64,000 nt of DNA, from NCBI GenBank assembly GCA_039707465.1, contig CM077643.1:327859419-327923418 (forward strand), given 5' to 3'. Below, one piece after another: positions 31,216-42,865 of this stretch. The translations under genes were made by a program, and so were the position numbers. Every line of letters begins with the position of its first letter. The first letter of the stretch is position 1. The notes under the pieces are model-generated. The model ran no database searches. It saw only the letters and a program-made list of their open reading frames with translations, and was not told the origin of the DNA. The DNA comes from Rhabdophis nuchalis. Its lineage: Eukaryota; Chordata; Lepidosauria; Squamata; Natricidae.

Positions 31216-32654
31216 TTTGGTATCCCAGTTTTGTGTTACCATTATTATTGTATTGTTGTTGTTGTTTGATTCTCTGTGCATTCTATTACAACCTTGAATG
31301 CTACAGTGTTTGCTTGAAAATGCTTTATGTGTGTTTCTAATTCTTTCCCCACTGTTAATCAGAGCTGTGTGCTTCATACATTCCAGCCACATTTTTTTCT
31401 GAATCATACAGATAGAAAGCAAAAGAATTGCATGGTCCAGAATGCCTTGAGATGTTGTATGAGTAAAGCAAGTAAGTATAAGCTAAACCTGGGTATTTTG
31501 TAACAATGGTGAACCCCAAATCCAGGATATAGTTCATCAAACCTACTTCTCTTTGAATGGAAGTCAGTCTACTGCTTTTATTGTATTTTACAATACCATA
31601 CTTTTCTTTTTGTGAAAAGCTTTTTTCCCCAACTATTTTTCTCTGTCCCAGTTTTCTCTTTGCATTTCATTTTCCAAAGTAAATATTTTTTTGCAATTTT
31701 CCATTTTCATGTATTCTCCTTTGTTTTGAATATTCTTTCTTAGCTGTAGTATCTTTTGAGTATTTCCCTTTTGCACATTTCCTCATTTGCTTGTTTCTGT
31801 TTCTTTATTGTGAGTTTCAAAGCTACATTTATACTGAGTTTTGAAATTTTCATGGCACAATTTTATAAAGGAAGAATCTTGCTTTTTTCTTAGCTGTGTT
31901 ATCAATATTGGACACCAAAAAGAAACTCTTATCTTTCATGAATGTTATCATAAGCTGATTTAAATAGTTTATTTCCACACACATTGATGCATACAATTAT
32001 GTGCCAGTTTTTATTCTGCATGATGACTTATGGCCTTCTTAGCAATGCTGGATCCCTCAAACCACTTTTTTTCCCTTTGGTTTAAAAAAAAAAAGTCATT
32101 ATACTATATGCTGAACTTACGCTTGATTTTAAAAAATGGATTCCAGGCACATTTAGCAACTAGATATCATATCATGCCCCTTTTCATTTCTCCATTTATG
32201 GCATAGAAGCTCTTTGTTGACAGGTGACCATGAGTCTGCAGAAAAATGGAAGGATAATTTTGATTCCTACAATGGATGAATGGCTGCAAAAGCTGATGGA
32301 GTTAGTAGAGATGGCTAAAGCGACTGTTTTGATCAGAGAAAATAATATAATATAATAATAAGTACTCTTGTTTCTACTTGGAAACTTTGTGCTTGAGGTG
32401 GAAAAAAAAAGAAACTTTGATTTTGGGTTTTACTGATTAGATGGATTTTTTTTGTTATAGAAATGGCTAGTTTATACCATTATGGAAAAGTAACAAGTTG
32501 AGATTTGAAGTTTAATGCCTTATTATATAGCACCAGGGGGAGTTGGAAATCTATGCCTTTCCCCCATCTTTTCTACACTTCTCGTTCCCACTTTCTCTCT
32601 CTTTTGAGCCCTACTACTTGCTTTTGCATTTTATATTATGAGCTAATCATAGAA
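31216..32654. other. Unassigned stretch
   Basis: 1.4 kb of AT-rich sequence with no recognisable domain. The short frames over 31119-31540 lie at the decayed edge of the R4 LINE. Confidence 0.35.
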
Positions 32655-32944
32655 GTCATCATAGAATAAGAGAGTTGGAAGGGACCTTGGAGGTCTTCTA
32701 GTCCAACCTTGAAGTAATGTATACAGGAAACCCTGCATCACTTCAAACAAATGGTTGTCCAAACTCTTCTTAAAAACTTCCAGTGTTGGAGTATTCACAA
32801 CTTATGGAGACATGTTATTCCACTGATTAATTGTTCTAACTGTCAGGAAATTTCTCCTTAGCTCTAAGTTGTTTCTATGCTTGATTATTTTCTACCCATT
32901 GCTTCTTGTCCTGCCCTCAGGTGCTTTAGACAATAACTTGACTC
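32655..32944 (-). mobile_element. CR1 LINE 3' end, left part of a split copy
   Basis: Complement of the CR1 3' UTR (AGAGTTGGAAGGGACCTTGG near 32671) and ORF2 end. It is interrupted at 32944 by a hAT element and resumes at 34062-34125 (CTCTTCTTTGTGGCAGCCCC ...). Confidence 0.8.
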
Positions 32945-34053
32945 CAGTGATGTGTGGTGAGGTTTATGGCTGTTGAGGCACAACAACAACAAAAAGAGAT
33001 GGGGGAGGGGTCAAGGAGCCGAGGAGTTCCTTGTTGTGTTTTCCACAAGGGACGATAGTCCCTCCTAGGAGGGGGGAGGAGAGAGAGATGATGATGACAA
33101 TTAAGTATCAAAAGCCCCCTGCCCGCACGCCCACTCTTTGGAAGGAACTGGACTGGCATCTTTCTTTATTTTTCTCTCCCTCCCGACTCCCCTCCTTCTC
33201 CCTCACCACCCCCTCCCCATGAACGCACAGAGCCCCGCCTCTCACACTCGATCCTGCAGACAGACAGGGAGACAAAAATGGCTGACTCGGCAGGGCAACC
33301 CACAGTCTGGCCCACCCGCATCCATAATCCTTCCAGAGCCATTTTCTCCTTTGACACCCGTTGACACTTTCACCCAGCACTAAAAGCTGCCCCCTTTCTC
33401 CCTCCCTTCCCCCCCACAACCTTCCCCCAAAAGCTTTTTTCAAAATAATACCAGCAGCCATTTCGTCTCCACCAAAGTAGATACGTACACACACACGTGT
33501 GTGTGTGCATGCACCACACACACACACACACACACTCACTCACACACACACCAAACAATAAAATAAAATAAAATAAAAAATGGCAGAAATGGAGAAAGAA
33601 GGGAGAAGCCGGCTCATCCCATGAAATGGCAAATCAACGAAGATTTGTGCTCCCTATTTATTGTCACTGTATCAGTTGTGAGAACGGAAGAAAAAGGGAA
33701 GGGGGCAGCGGTGGTGCCGCTGAGCCACAGGAAGAACGAGTGCCCTCTACTATGAGGCAGGTGCTCACCTACTCTCACTTTTTAGCCTTTTAAGCCTCTG
33801 CTTAACTCTGCTCGAGTGATCATAAAACGCCTAAAAAGTTAGACTAGGTGAGGCACACAGTTCTCCTGCCTCATAGTAGAGGGTGCTTTTTTAGAGGCTT
33901 TTTTGAAACAGTTAGGCAGAGTCATCCACAGTGAGGCAGCAGCTAGCTCAGCCTCACCTCAGCTCTTGCCTTTTTCCTTTCACATTTTTTTTCTTTTCAT
34001 GATGAGAGCAGTGAGGCTGTGCCTCACTTGCCTTACCTGACTGCACGTCACTA
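32945..34053. mobile_element. Non-autonomous hAT transposon with 8-bp duplication
   Basis: The termini CAGTGATGTG and CACGTCACTA are imperfect inverted repeats. The exact 8-bp duplication CTTGACTC flanks the element (32937-32944 and 34054-34061) within a CR1. The interior holds an AC/GT repeat (33482-33552) and a further inverted pair, CCCTCTACTATGAGGCAGG (33741 onward) and CCTGCCTCATAGTAGAGGG (33868 onward). No transposase domain appears in the ORFs, which are low-complexity or short. Confidence 0.8.
33482..33552. repeat. (AC)n/(GT)n microsatellite inside the hAT element
   Basis: ACACACAC, then GTGTGTGTGT, then CACACA-type runs. The Cys/Val-rich minus frame is a translation of it. Confidence 0.9.
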
Positions 34054-34061
34054 CTTGACTC

Positions 34062-34125
34062 TCTCTTCTTTGTGGCAGCCCCTGAGATAACGGGACACTG
34101 CTATCATGTCTCTCCTAGTCCTTCC
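34062..34125 (-). mobile_element. CR1 LINE, right part of the split copy
   Basis: TCTTCTTTGTGGCAGCCCCT and GGGACACTGCTATCATGTCT are the complement of the CR1 ORF2 C-terminal block. It continues the fragment at 32655-32944 after the hAT insertion. Confidence 0.75.
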
Positions 34126-34681
34126 CTAGTCCTAATAAAACTGTTAAAGCCAAAACAGATGACCATGAGTCTATCAATGCCAGAACCAAGTGAGCAAAGC
34201 CAATTATGTGGAATTCTAGATGGGAAAGAAGAAGAATCCCATTGGAAAGCCTCCTTGAAAAAATCTGATTTTGGACAATGCAAGGCTGCTGATAGTAAGT
34301 AAATGTTAACCTGGTAGAATTCATGCAGGCTTGTATGAGTTAAATGTGCTGAGTACTCAGTTGTCATTTGTCATTTCATGAGTTGGAGAGCATAATGTGA
34401 AGCAGAGTATGAAGACAGGCACTACCATTTCAATTCTATTTCCTCAAAATCAGCACAACAAAATTCTGGTTTCCAAATGATGCTAAGCACATTCCTGGAA
34501 TGGTCTGAAATATTTCTGCATTGTGGCTGTTTTAAATGGAGTGTTGTAGAAAGTGAACAAATTCTGCTTTCTGATTTTAATAGCAATTGATTGGTTGATT
34601 GAATTTTGTTCTCTAAACATTTCTGCTCTAGCTATACACATATGTAGGAACAGGAGGATCTCATGCAAGCATTTAATACTT
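34126..34681. other. Unassigned stretch
   Basis: No supported feature. Confidence 0.35.
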
Positions 34682-34790
34682 ACAGCAACGATTCTTAACC
34701 TTGGCAACTTTACGAAGTGTGGACTTCAGCTTCTGGAAGTGGAAGTCCTCATATCTCAAAACTTACCAAGTTGAAAAACATTGCCTTAGG
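34682..34790. mobile_element. Worn hAT foldback MITE
   Basis: AACCTTGGCAACTTTACGAAGTGTGGACTTCAGCTTCTGG-like sequence (34698-34736) matches the left arm of the foldback MITEs at 50373 and 54107. The right side (CAAAACTTACCAAGTTGAAA) is a degraded arm. No clear duplication is left. Confidence 0.5.
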
Positions 34791-35554
34791 ACAGGCAATG
34801 GTGCCACATATGGAGTGAATTCAGATTTTGTTTCTCCTAATTAGTGAGCCCATTGCTTTTCAGACCAAGGACAGGCATGGGCAATTCAGGGAACTGGATT
34901 GCAGAGCATTGTAAATCCTTTGGGGGGAAAACCATCTATGAATATGCATGGGTTTATAGACCACAGTGAAGATGCAGTACATATTTTTGCAGCAGGATAT
35001 ACACTGTGGGGACTACCTCCACCTTTACTCTAGGAAGCTGCAGTGAGCTTTTTTTTTTTTAAGAATGAAAATATAAACCGTTGATCGAACTGCGCGTAAT
35101 GAAGAAAATTATATATTCATTATATTTGATGAACTTTATCATACTCATTCTACCATTAAATCTCAAAAGGAAATGAAAAGATAATGGCAGCAATTCAGTT
35201 TCTTGGTGATTCTAAAATGTCTACAGGATAATCACCTAATTGCTAAATCCTTCTTTTTTGCATAGGCATACTTCTCTTTATACCTTGATAGAAATTGCAT
35301 TGTTTACATTCAAAACAAGGGTTGTTCTAAAGTTACTTCTGATATTTGATGTGTCTATAATCACTTTGCAAGAACACATCAATATGGTAAAACGTCAGGT
35401 GAGGGTCTTGTGATGAGAAGGTCACATCAGTGAGGGTCATTGGGAGATGAAGTGCTGGTTGTGGGGGCGTGCCATGGGTTGGTTGAAGGTCGGTGCTGTT
35501 GCTGGTTGGTTGTGTGGTTGATTTGAATTTTCATGGGTTTGTAAGCTGGTTATA
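34791..35554. other. Unassigned stretch
   Basis: No gene is visible. The segment 35395-35550 is rich in GGTTG/GGTG words without a clear unit. Confidence 0.35.
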
Positions 35555-35562
35555 GGTTAATG

Positions 35563-36690
35563 CAGGGGTCCCCAACTCCCGGGCTGCGGACCGGTCCCGC
35601 CCGTGGCTGGGTAGGAGCCGGGCCGCAGGGCCGGAGAGGAGGAGGAGGGAGTAGGGGGCAGCCCCCTGGGCAGAGCGCGCGGAAGAGCGCAGGCGGGGCT
35701 GTTTGCGCGGTTGGAGTGCGCCTCTTCCTCCACCTTTGTTGACGGTGGGACTCCTGCGCGCTGCAGCAACAGCCCTCCCTACCGCCCGCGGATTCCCTTC
35801 CTCCCTGCTCCTCCAGAGCTTCCCCAACCGGCATGCCACCCACTCGTCTTCTTCCAGGGGCTGCAGAGGTTCCTCTCCCCCACCCCCACCCCACGGAGCC
35901 TTCTCAGCTCCTGGAAGGAGCCTGACCAGTGCACGAGCGACCAAGCACGGCAGCGGCCGCCCGGGTGGGGCAGGCTAAGGCGAGTGAGCGAGTCGAGCCG
36001 GGCTGAGGATACTCCGCAGTGGGGGGGGGGAACGGGACGGGACGACGGCAGACCGACAGAGAGAGGCATAGACACAGAGAGAGACAGGGTGGGAGGGAAT
36101 CAGAGAGAGTGACAGACACACACACACACAGACAGAGAGGGAGGGAGAGAAAGATAGACAGAGGCACAGAATGAGTGATTAAGTGCCTGAATGCGAGACA
36201 GACAGACACACACACACACACAGAGTGACAGAGATGGGCGGAAGAAGGAGAGAGAGAGACAGAAAGAAAAAGAGAGAAAGAGAAAGAAAGAAAAAAAAGT
36301 GGGAGAGAGAGAGAAAGTAAGAGAGAGAAAGAAAGACAGACAGAGAAAAAGAGAAAGAAAGAGACAAAGGAAAGAAAGAGAGAGAAAAAGAAAGAGAGAA
36401 AGAGAGGGAAAGAAAGAAAAAGAGACAGAGAAAGAAAGAGAGGGAGAGAGAAAGAGGGAAAGAGAAAGAGAAAGAGAGAAAGAGAAAGAAATAAAGACAG
36501 AGAGGAAGAGGGAAAGAAAGAAAAAATGAGAGAGAAAGAAAGAGAGAAAGAGAGAAAGAAAGAAAGAAAGAAAGAGAGAAAGAGAAAGAGAAAGAAATAA
36601 AGAGAGAGAAAGAGAAAGAAAGAGGGAAGGAAAGAAAGAGACAGAGAAAGAAAGAGAGAGAAAGAGAGAAAGACAGAAGGAAAGAAAGAA

Positions 36691-36727
<37 letters not shown>

Positions 36728-36908
36728 TTATGACCACAATTGAGCCCAAAAGTTTGGTTGCTAACCAAGACCATTGTTAAGTGAGTTTCACATTTTCCAA
36801 ATTGGCCACGCCCACCCAGTCACATGACTGCTGAGCCACTCAGCCGGTCCGCAGAGTTTTCTTTAAAACGAAACCGGTCCCTGGTGCAAAAAAGGTTGGG
36901 GACCCCTG
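35563..36908. mobile_element. Non-autonomous hAT transposon with purine-rich interior
   Basis: The terminal inverted repeats CAGGGGTCCCCAAC (35563) and GTTGGGGACCCCTG (ending 36908) are exact. The 8-bp duplication GGTTAATG is exact (35555-35562 and 36909-36916). This is a clear hAT signature. The left ~480 bp is GC- and CpG-rich and contains GGACCGGTCC-like palindromes, and the right end has the matching CCGGTCCGCAG. The middle is a long purine tract. Between tract and right end lies a segment like a Tc1/mariner MITE (36729-36800). The overlapping frames (up to 281 aa) are compositional noise; no transposase is seen. Confidence 0.9.
36042..36725. repeat. Purine tract, (GA)n/(GAAA)n rich
   Basis: About 680 bp of almost pure A/G on the plus strand with GAGA, AAAG and GACA units and short CACA interruptions near 36117-36226. 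Translated frames consist of Ser/Leu/Phe or Lys/Glu/Arg runs and are not genes. Confidence 0.95.
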
Positions 36909-36916
36909 GGTTAATG

Positions 36917-38317
36917 TGTCTGTTGATGGAATTGCTTGTGGGATGTCAGGCTTCAATAACTCAGGAGCATGGCAGGTGGTAGCATGGCCAATGATTCTTG
37001 TATTGTTCCAATCAAATTGATACTGTTCAGTGTCAAGGTGGGTAGAGATTAGGAATTTGTGGTTGTGGCATTTGACTGCAGTCTGGTGCCCTCCCAGTGA
37101 TTGCATGGTATGTCTTTTTTTTTTTTTTTTTAGAAAAGAAGTTTGTTTTTAATATTTGTATGGCTTCTTTTTAATTTCTACCTTTTTGGTACTGTTTTTG
37201 TTTTAATTGTAAGCCACTCAAAATCACAAATATGAGATGAGTGGCTATGCAAATCAAATGAATGAATGAATATTCAGTCCATCAAATATAATCTGAGATC
37301 CTTGCTGCATAAACATATTAAGATGTGTCCATATTACATTTTGATGCTACCTGAAATGCTAGGCAGGCCTGCATTCTGAACCACAGCTTTAAAAATATTT
37401 GAAGCAGTCTTGTAGCATCATGACATTCTTCTTTAATGATTTCTATAAGACTTAATTCTAAGAATGAGATGGAGATGATTTCTGTCTCCATTTAATGATG
37501 CATTTAGCCGTCACGAGCAACTGATAAGAATCTAGGTATTTCCGATTAAGATAGTCTTATTGCACATGTAAATAGATTTAGAATGCATATCTTACTGCAA
37601 ATGGCATGCCAGAACTTTAAAACAAGCCTAAGGGCTTGTAGATAATGTGATTTCTTCTTAATGTCTGGGAGCAGGCACCATGACTACTCCTGAACTGAGT
37701 GCTAATATTCAGTCCTAGGAAGCTAGTATTTGTGAGGTCTTTAAAATGCAACCAATATGCATCAAGTACCCATATGTACGGCATTAGAGAAGACATTCAA
37801 AATATTGACAAAGCATAGGGAAATTAGTAAATAATCTAACATTTTCAAACAATTTTGATTAACCTCCAGGGAAAAAAAACCTGTTCTGCATAACATAATG
37901 ACTCTTTTGCTAAAATGTTCTATATTTGTTTTCAATTTTGCACACAAATTCTATGCACATCAATCTGAATCTGGAGGTAGAATTGAGAAGGATGTCATAT
38001 AAGTCAGTTCAAGGGCAAAACATTTAGATTTAGGTCACTTACAGATTTAATATTTGATTTAAAAAACCAGATTGTCCATGGGTCATAATAGGGAAGCATC
38101 AAAATGCTTGCAACAATTTTGTTTTTTTTGAGAGAATGTGATTAAATAGCAGGGATGGTAGAACTTTAGAGGACATGAACCCTGCAAGATTTTTAGCTCA
38201 GTAACTTCAAGGTTTTTACCATGAAGCAATATTGAAATATTCCCACTTCAACACTTTTAAGATGGAAATAGCAAAAGTTCAAATAGAAGAGAATATCTTT
38301 AGCTCAGGGTTCAACCT
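36917..38317. other. Unassigned; possible LINE tail at 37195-37275
   Basis: 'TTGTAAGCCACTCAAAATCA' followed by an AATG repeat (37256-37271) looks like a LINE 3' end. A T homopolymer lies at 37114-37132. No gene is visible elsewhere. Confidence 0.35.
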
Positions 38318-38400
38318 GGTGCTCTCTGAACTTGGTTGTTTGCTTGCAGATGTTTCATTACCTGACTGGGCAACATCATCAGTGCTAGTGAAGAGTGGGT
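38318..38400 (-). mobile_element. Penelope-like tail with hammerhead-like core, minus strand
   Basis: On the minus strand CTGATGA (38382-38376), a stem TTGCC/GGTAA with loop, and GAAAC (38356-38352) followed by ATC appear in the order of a hammerhead core. Flanking text (CTGCAAGCAAACAACCAAGT) is shared with the inverted repeat at 42111-42245. Only the motif supports the call. Confidence 0.45.
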
Positions 38401-39078
38401 ACTACCTGTTTCTATTCAGTAGCTTCCCCTGCCAGTTTCACTAGCTACTGTGAAGGTGCTGAAAGTGAAACCCAAGGCAGTGTTAACCTTGCCAACTCTG
38501 AAGAACTATGACAGGCACAGTGTTTAAAGACATGATAAATCTTCCACGGCCAGCGAGATGTGTCCATGTCACAGGAAGCATCTTTCAACATTCTCCATCT
38601 ATGGAAGTAAAGTTGTAATATTGTGCGCTGTCTCTACTGATCACAGAACCAGGAACAGAGCCATCAAAATAGAGGGGTGTATGTGTGTTTCAAAGCAATC
38701 TGATTTCATTTGCTAGTTTGAAGACATCCATTTGTAAACCAGTTTTGCTTAGGTCAAAACTTTTCTCCTTTTGAACTTTGGCTCATTTCTACTACATAAA
38801 CAGAAGACATCTTGACTGAAACAAAAATTTTCTGTCTCCAGGAGAAAACTTTTAAAGAAAACTTTTTAAAGAGACAAATCAATTTAGCTACAGTAGTGGA
38901 GACAGTAAAGAGAAAATCCTCTTTGACTAACTGAACACAGATTTACTGATTAGAAGCCAGTAATAATTGCCACTATATATATTTTTAAATACAAAACTCT
39001 TCAAAGTTCATCCAAGTACTTAAATCTTTTATAATTTAAAGATTATAAAGATTTTTTTCTTTGTTTTTGGGACAATAT
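38401..39078. other. Unassigned stretch
   Basis: No recognisable gene or element. Confidence 0.35.
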
Positions 39079-39182
39079 TTATTTATTTATTTATTTATTC
39101 ATTCATTCATTCATTCATTCATTCATTCATTCATTCATTCATACATTCATTCATTCATTCATACATTCATTCATTCATTCAT
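39079..39182. repeat. (ATTT)n(ATTC)n microsatellite
   Basis: TTTA units pass into about 20 ATTC units with two ATAC variants. The right flank (CCAACTCAACTAAGTGGCCA) resembles a LINE 3' UTR complement, so the repeat may have grown from a LINE tail. Confidence 0.95.
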
Positions 39183-39394
39183 GTTCAATTTCTATAGCTG
39201 TCCAACTCAACTAAGTGGCCAGAGATGGCTTCCAATTCTATACTTAAAACAATCTAAAAATAAATAAAAACATCCACAAAATAACAAAACTGTTGAAAAC
39301 TGTTGAACTGCTGAAACACAGCTGAAAAAAATGGCTTTACATTCACAGTGTTTTTACCATGTTATCAGCAGAAGTGAAATTTATTTCTTAATAG

Positions 39395-39628
39395 CAGGGT
39401 TGATATTTACTTCCCTTCCCTACTGGCTCGTAAATGTGAGCGCATGTGCTAGCTTCACTCGTACACACTGGGTCCACGCTAGCTTCACTCGGACGTGCAG
39501 CATCCGCACATGCGCTCCATCTTCCGTGCATGTGCTTTGATTAAAATAAGGGCTTAAAGGGGATGCCATATAGAGCCATGGTGGGTGGTCTGGGCAAACC
39601 AGTCAGAACTGGCAGAATATCATCTCTG
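39395..39628. mobile_element. hAT-like MITE
   Basis: The left end CAGGGTTGATATTTACTTCC and the right end GAATATCATCTCTG are imperfect inverted repeats. The flanks CTTAATAG (39387-39394) and CCTACTAG (39629-39636) agree at 6 of 8 positions. The interior carries a triplicated 'GCTAGCTTCACTCG' type phrase. Confidence 0.5.
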
Positions 39629-39636
39629 CCTACTAG

Positions 39637-40849
39637 CACCATAACTTGCACCGTCAGCCAGATGTTTAGAGAGGATTTGGCATTTTTATCTACCTATCGA
39701 GTCCTTCCCAAGGACCAGAGGTAAGGAGGTGATGTTTGATGGTGTTAAAGCTACTGTTGCAGGATGTAAGCTGAATCTAGTAAAGCTGCCTTTTGCAATT
39801 GATTGGTGGTGATTTTGTCAATGCCAATGGTATTCAAGTGGTGTTCCAAATAAATAATTTCCATTTTTACTATCATCATTTAAACCTGATTATTATATAA
39901 TTATTTTACACTATTTATGAAAAGGGAATATTTATGCAATGAAACAGAAATAGGACTGAGTTTTAATTCTGCTGTGGCAGAATTCACCAATGGGTACATT
40001 TTCACTCCAACCATTTCTGCAAAGGCAAGTTTTCAGGTTTTAAAAATCAATTACATCATTAAGACAAAGAAGCTCAGGGGCTCAATACTTTATCACCTTC
40101 AGGAGAACTGCCAGTGGATGCAATGGACCTCAGCTTGATGGAGATAATGCTGCCACAGTTACCTATTTTCTAACCATTTCTGTCTTAGAGCATTGTGATG
40201 GATTACAAGTGTCATTTCCATCAAAAAGGATCTGAAGGTGGCCATTGCTCAGAATACAACCATATGATTATTGCCGAAGGTAAGCACTCGAATCATATAT
40301 TGCTTTTAATTTATTGACTCTACAAGTTTTGTCACACATGTGCAGAAATGCTCAGACACACAGACAGCTGGGCTCAGTGTTCCCAAATCAGAGATAAAAG
40401 GCAAGAAGCAGGTAGTAATTTTAAACCTGAATGTAGCAATGTAAGCATTATGCTAACTGTTCTTAGATCAACATGAGATATAAACATAATGCAAGCATTT
40501 CATTTTGCTCAACCAGAGCTCAACAGAGACTGGGTAAAATTTTAATAAAAACAATTCTGCATAAATTGGGGGATTATTTGATATGTAGAACACTTTTATT
40601 TCATTTTTTCACCCCACCCATCCCATCTCAGCAGGTCTAAAAGTAAATAGTCTCTTATGGTACCTTATTCCTAGGATAACAGATTGGAAATAGTTGACTA
40701 GTAATTCCTCTACATTTCCTCTTAATAATCTCTCCTATATTCATAAGGGAGAAATAGGAGAATGATTGCAGGGGACTTGTGGGAGAATGTTCATAAATTC
40801 CAAATAACCACAGAGCAAAGCTGACAAGTACTTTCATGTTACTTTACAG
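39637..40849. other. Unassigned stretch
   Basis: No gene or element end is visible in 1.2 kb. Confidence 0.35.
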
Positions 40850-40979
40850 CATGGGTGTCAAACTCACGTCACGTTGCCATCACATGGCATTTTGTGACTT
40901 TTTCCCATTCAGGTGGCTAGGGTGGGCATGGCTTAAGTGTGATGCATCCAGCCCATGGGTCATGAGTTTGACACCTCTG
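40850..40979. mobile_element. hAT-like MITE (GGGTGTCAAACTC type)
   Basis: The ends CATGGGTGTCAAACTCACG and ATGAGTTTGACACCTCTG are inverted repeats. It is the same family as 11044-11168. No exact target duplication was found. Confidence 0.6.
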
Positions 40980-41520
40980 CATGATGACTGTGATCAAAGG
41001 TTATGTTAAGAAGAGGACAAAATGTACATACATGCTACTATGTTTATGATATTGGACATCGTATTTCTGTAGTAGGAACAAACAACATTTGTCAAAATAG
41101 TAATAGGCTGATTTGGGGGAAAAAACAACTCTCAACTTTGACTAGGTATCACAAATTTTCTTTTTTTTCCTGGGAAGTCACCAGGAAAAAACTGTGGATA
41201 TCCATCGTATTGATTATTCTCCTCTCTTCCAATTCATTGTCTATGTATGACTTTGCCTTTACAATACTCAACAGTACCTTGTTCTCTTTGTAGAAAGCTC
41301 TCTAAATAGCTTCTAATTTGTTCTGTAGGATGGCTTCAGTTGTATCCGATATTATTTGCTAATCCTGGGTTCTTATACTATGTTGTTAGAAAAACTAGAG
41401 TAGGCCAAGGAACTGGGCTGTCATAGGGTGTAGCTATGGGTTCAAGGTGATTTTTTTTTCTTTAGACTTGGAGCCATGTCATCAGAGTAGATCATTCTTT
41501 TATCTTCTATGGAAGAAGCT
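40980..41520. other. Unassigned stretch
   Basis: The 96-aa plus frame at 41003-41293 has no recognisable domain. Confidence 0.35.
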
Positions 41521-41945
41521 TATTTATTTATTTATTTATTTATTTCGGATTTATACTCCGCCCTTCTCCTTGTTAGGACCCAGGGCGGCGCACAGGCATT
41601 ATTAAAACCATAACAAAAAACAACAATATACATCATTAAAAACATATTAAAATTATTAAACCCATGCTAAAAACCCATTTAAAACCCTGCAAATTACAAT
41701 TTATCTATATATAAAGTCAGAAACGGGGGGCTATGCCAGGCTGGCTTGTTGGAATAGATATATCTTAAGACGTTGGCGGAAGAGGCGGAGGTCCGAGATA
41801 GTGTGTAGGTCGGGGGTATGTTGTTCCAGAGGGCCGGCCCCGCCACAGAGAAGGCCCTTCCCCTGGGCGTCGCCAACTGGCATTGCCCAGCCGACGGCAC
41901 CCGGAGAAGACCCTCTCTGTGGGAGCGGATCGGGTGAAGGGATGT
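41521..41945 (-). mobile_element. L2 LINE 3' end, minus strand
   Basis: A TTTA-rich tail complement (41521-41546), a CCCAGGGCGGCGCACAGGC-type 3' UTR and the ORF2 C-terminal block on the minus strand (HPIRSHREGLLRVPSAGQCQ, then LATPRGRAFSVAGPALWN). It breaks off at 41945 into unrelated sequence, so the call does not extend to the end of the frame at 42044. Confidence 0.85.
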
Positions 41946-42078
41946 AGAAGCTTTCCTATGAGATTCTATGCTAAGTTCCTTTAAGTAGCAAAACTGGTTC
42001 AAAAATGTTTGTTTGGGAAGCTCAGATAGATAATAAGCCAGCAAGGAGACTCTCTGGATCCTAAGCAGATAGATTTAA

Positions 42079-42260
42079 AAAAGAATATTTCTAGCTCAAG
42101 GTTGAAATGAGGGGTCTTTAATGCTCTTTGAGTTTGGTTGTTTTCTTGCAGACATTTCATTATTCAAAATAGGTAACATCACCACTACATTACTTACCTA
42201 GGTTGGGTAATGAAACATCTGCAAGAAAACAACCAAACTCAGAGAGCAGATCCTACATTT
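42079..42260. mobile_element. Inverted repeat, Penelope-like tail type
   Basis: The left arm (TTTGGTTGTTTTCTTGCAG near 42125) and right arm (CTGCAAGAAAACAACCAAAC near 42219) are inverted copies of the tail seen at 38318. The GAAAC of a hammerhead-like core is kept near 42213, but CTGATGA is lost. Confidence 0.4.
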
Positions 42261-42534
42261 CTTTCCTCTGTTCTGACTTAACAATGAGCTTTATATCTCA
42301 CGTGATTTTTAATTAACAATGCATCAACAATGTTCCAAAACTGGCTTTAAAATAGTAGTTTGCTATATACAACCATTGTCTGCTCCACTGTATTTTCAAT
42401 GAAATTATAAGCATCACATATACTGCTTTTAGACTAGACTTTTCCAGAGTGGTGCCTGCCCAATGTATATCAACTTGCAATGTTTAGTAACCCAAGGCCT
42501 CCCCTACCCATGAGGCATTCTGTGCTAGATTTAA

Positions 42535-42865
42535 GACAACTTGCCACAGCCAGCTCTCCATGGCCAACTTGCCACAGGACAATTCGTCACAGCCAACTCA
42601 CCACAGGACAACTTGCCACAGAACAAAATTTACAGAATATTGAAGAAATGGTGGAATAGAATCATTAAAGAAAGGGTGTAAAAGGAGGGACAAAATGAAA
42701 TATGAATGAAATAATTAAATAACATTATTGAATTGTCCTGCAGCAAGTTGGCCACAGCAAGTTGTTCCATGGTAAGTGGCCATGGCAAGCTATCTGTGGT
42801 GAGTTGGCTATGAGAAATTGGCAGTGGTGAATTGGCTGTGGCAAGTTGGCCATGGCTAGTTATCC
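42535..42865. repeat. Inverted repeat of short tandem 'CAACTTGCCACAG' units
   Basis: The left arm (42535-42626) is built of about six ~13-16-bp units of the type AACTTGCCACAGG, with variants. The right arm (42734-42860) holds about eight complementary units (CAAGTTGGCCATGG type). A ~105-bp AT-rich centre lies between. No coding capacity. Mirrored arrays of subterminal repeats are known in some DNA transposons. The family is not identified. Confidence 0.65.

Noticed and set aside
35531..36112. Pro/Ser/Arg-rich frames on both strands
   Set aside because: GC-rich left part of the hAT element; no homology signal and multiple overlapping frames.
35904..36774. Long minus frames (281 and 224 aa) rich in Ser/Leu/Phe, and a plus Lys/Glu/Arg frame
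   Set aside because: They are translations of the purine tract inside a hAT element; no domain, and frames are open in several phases at once.
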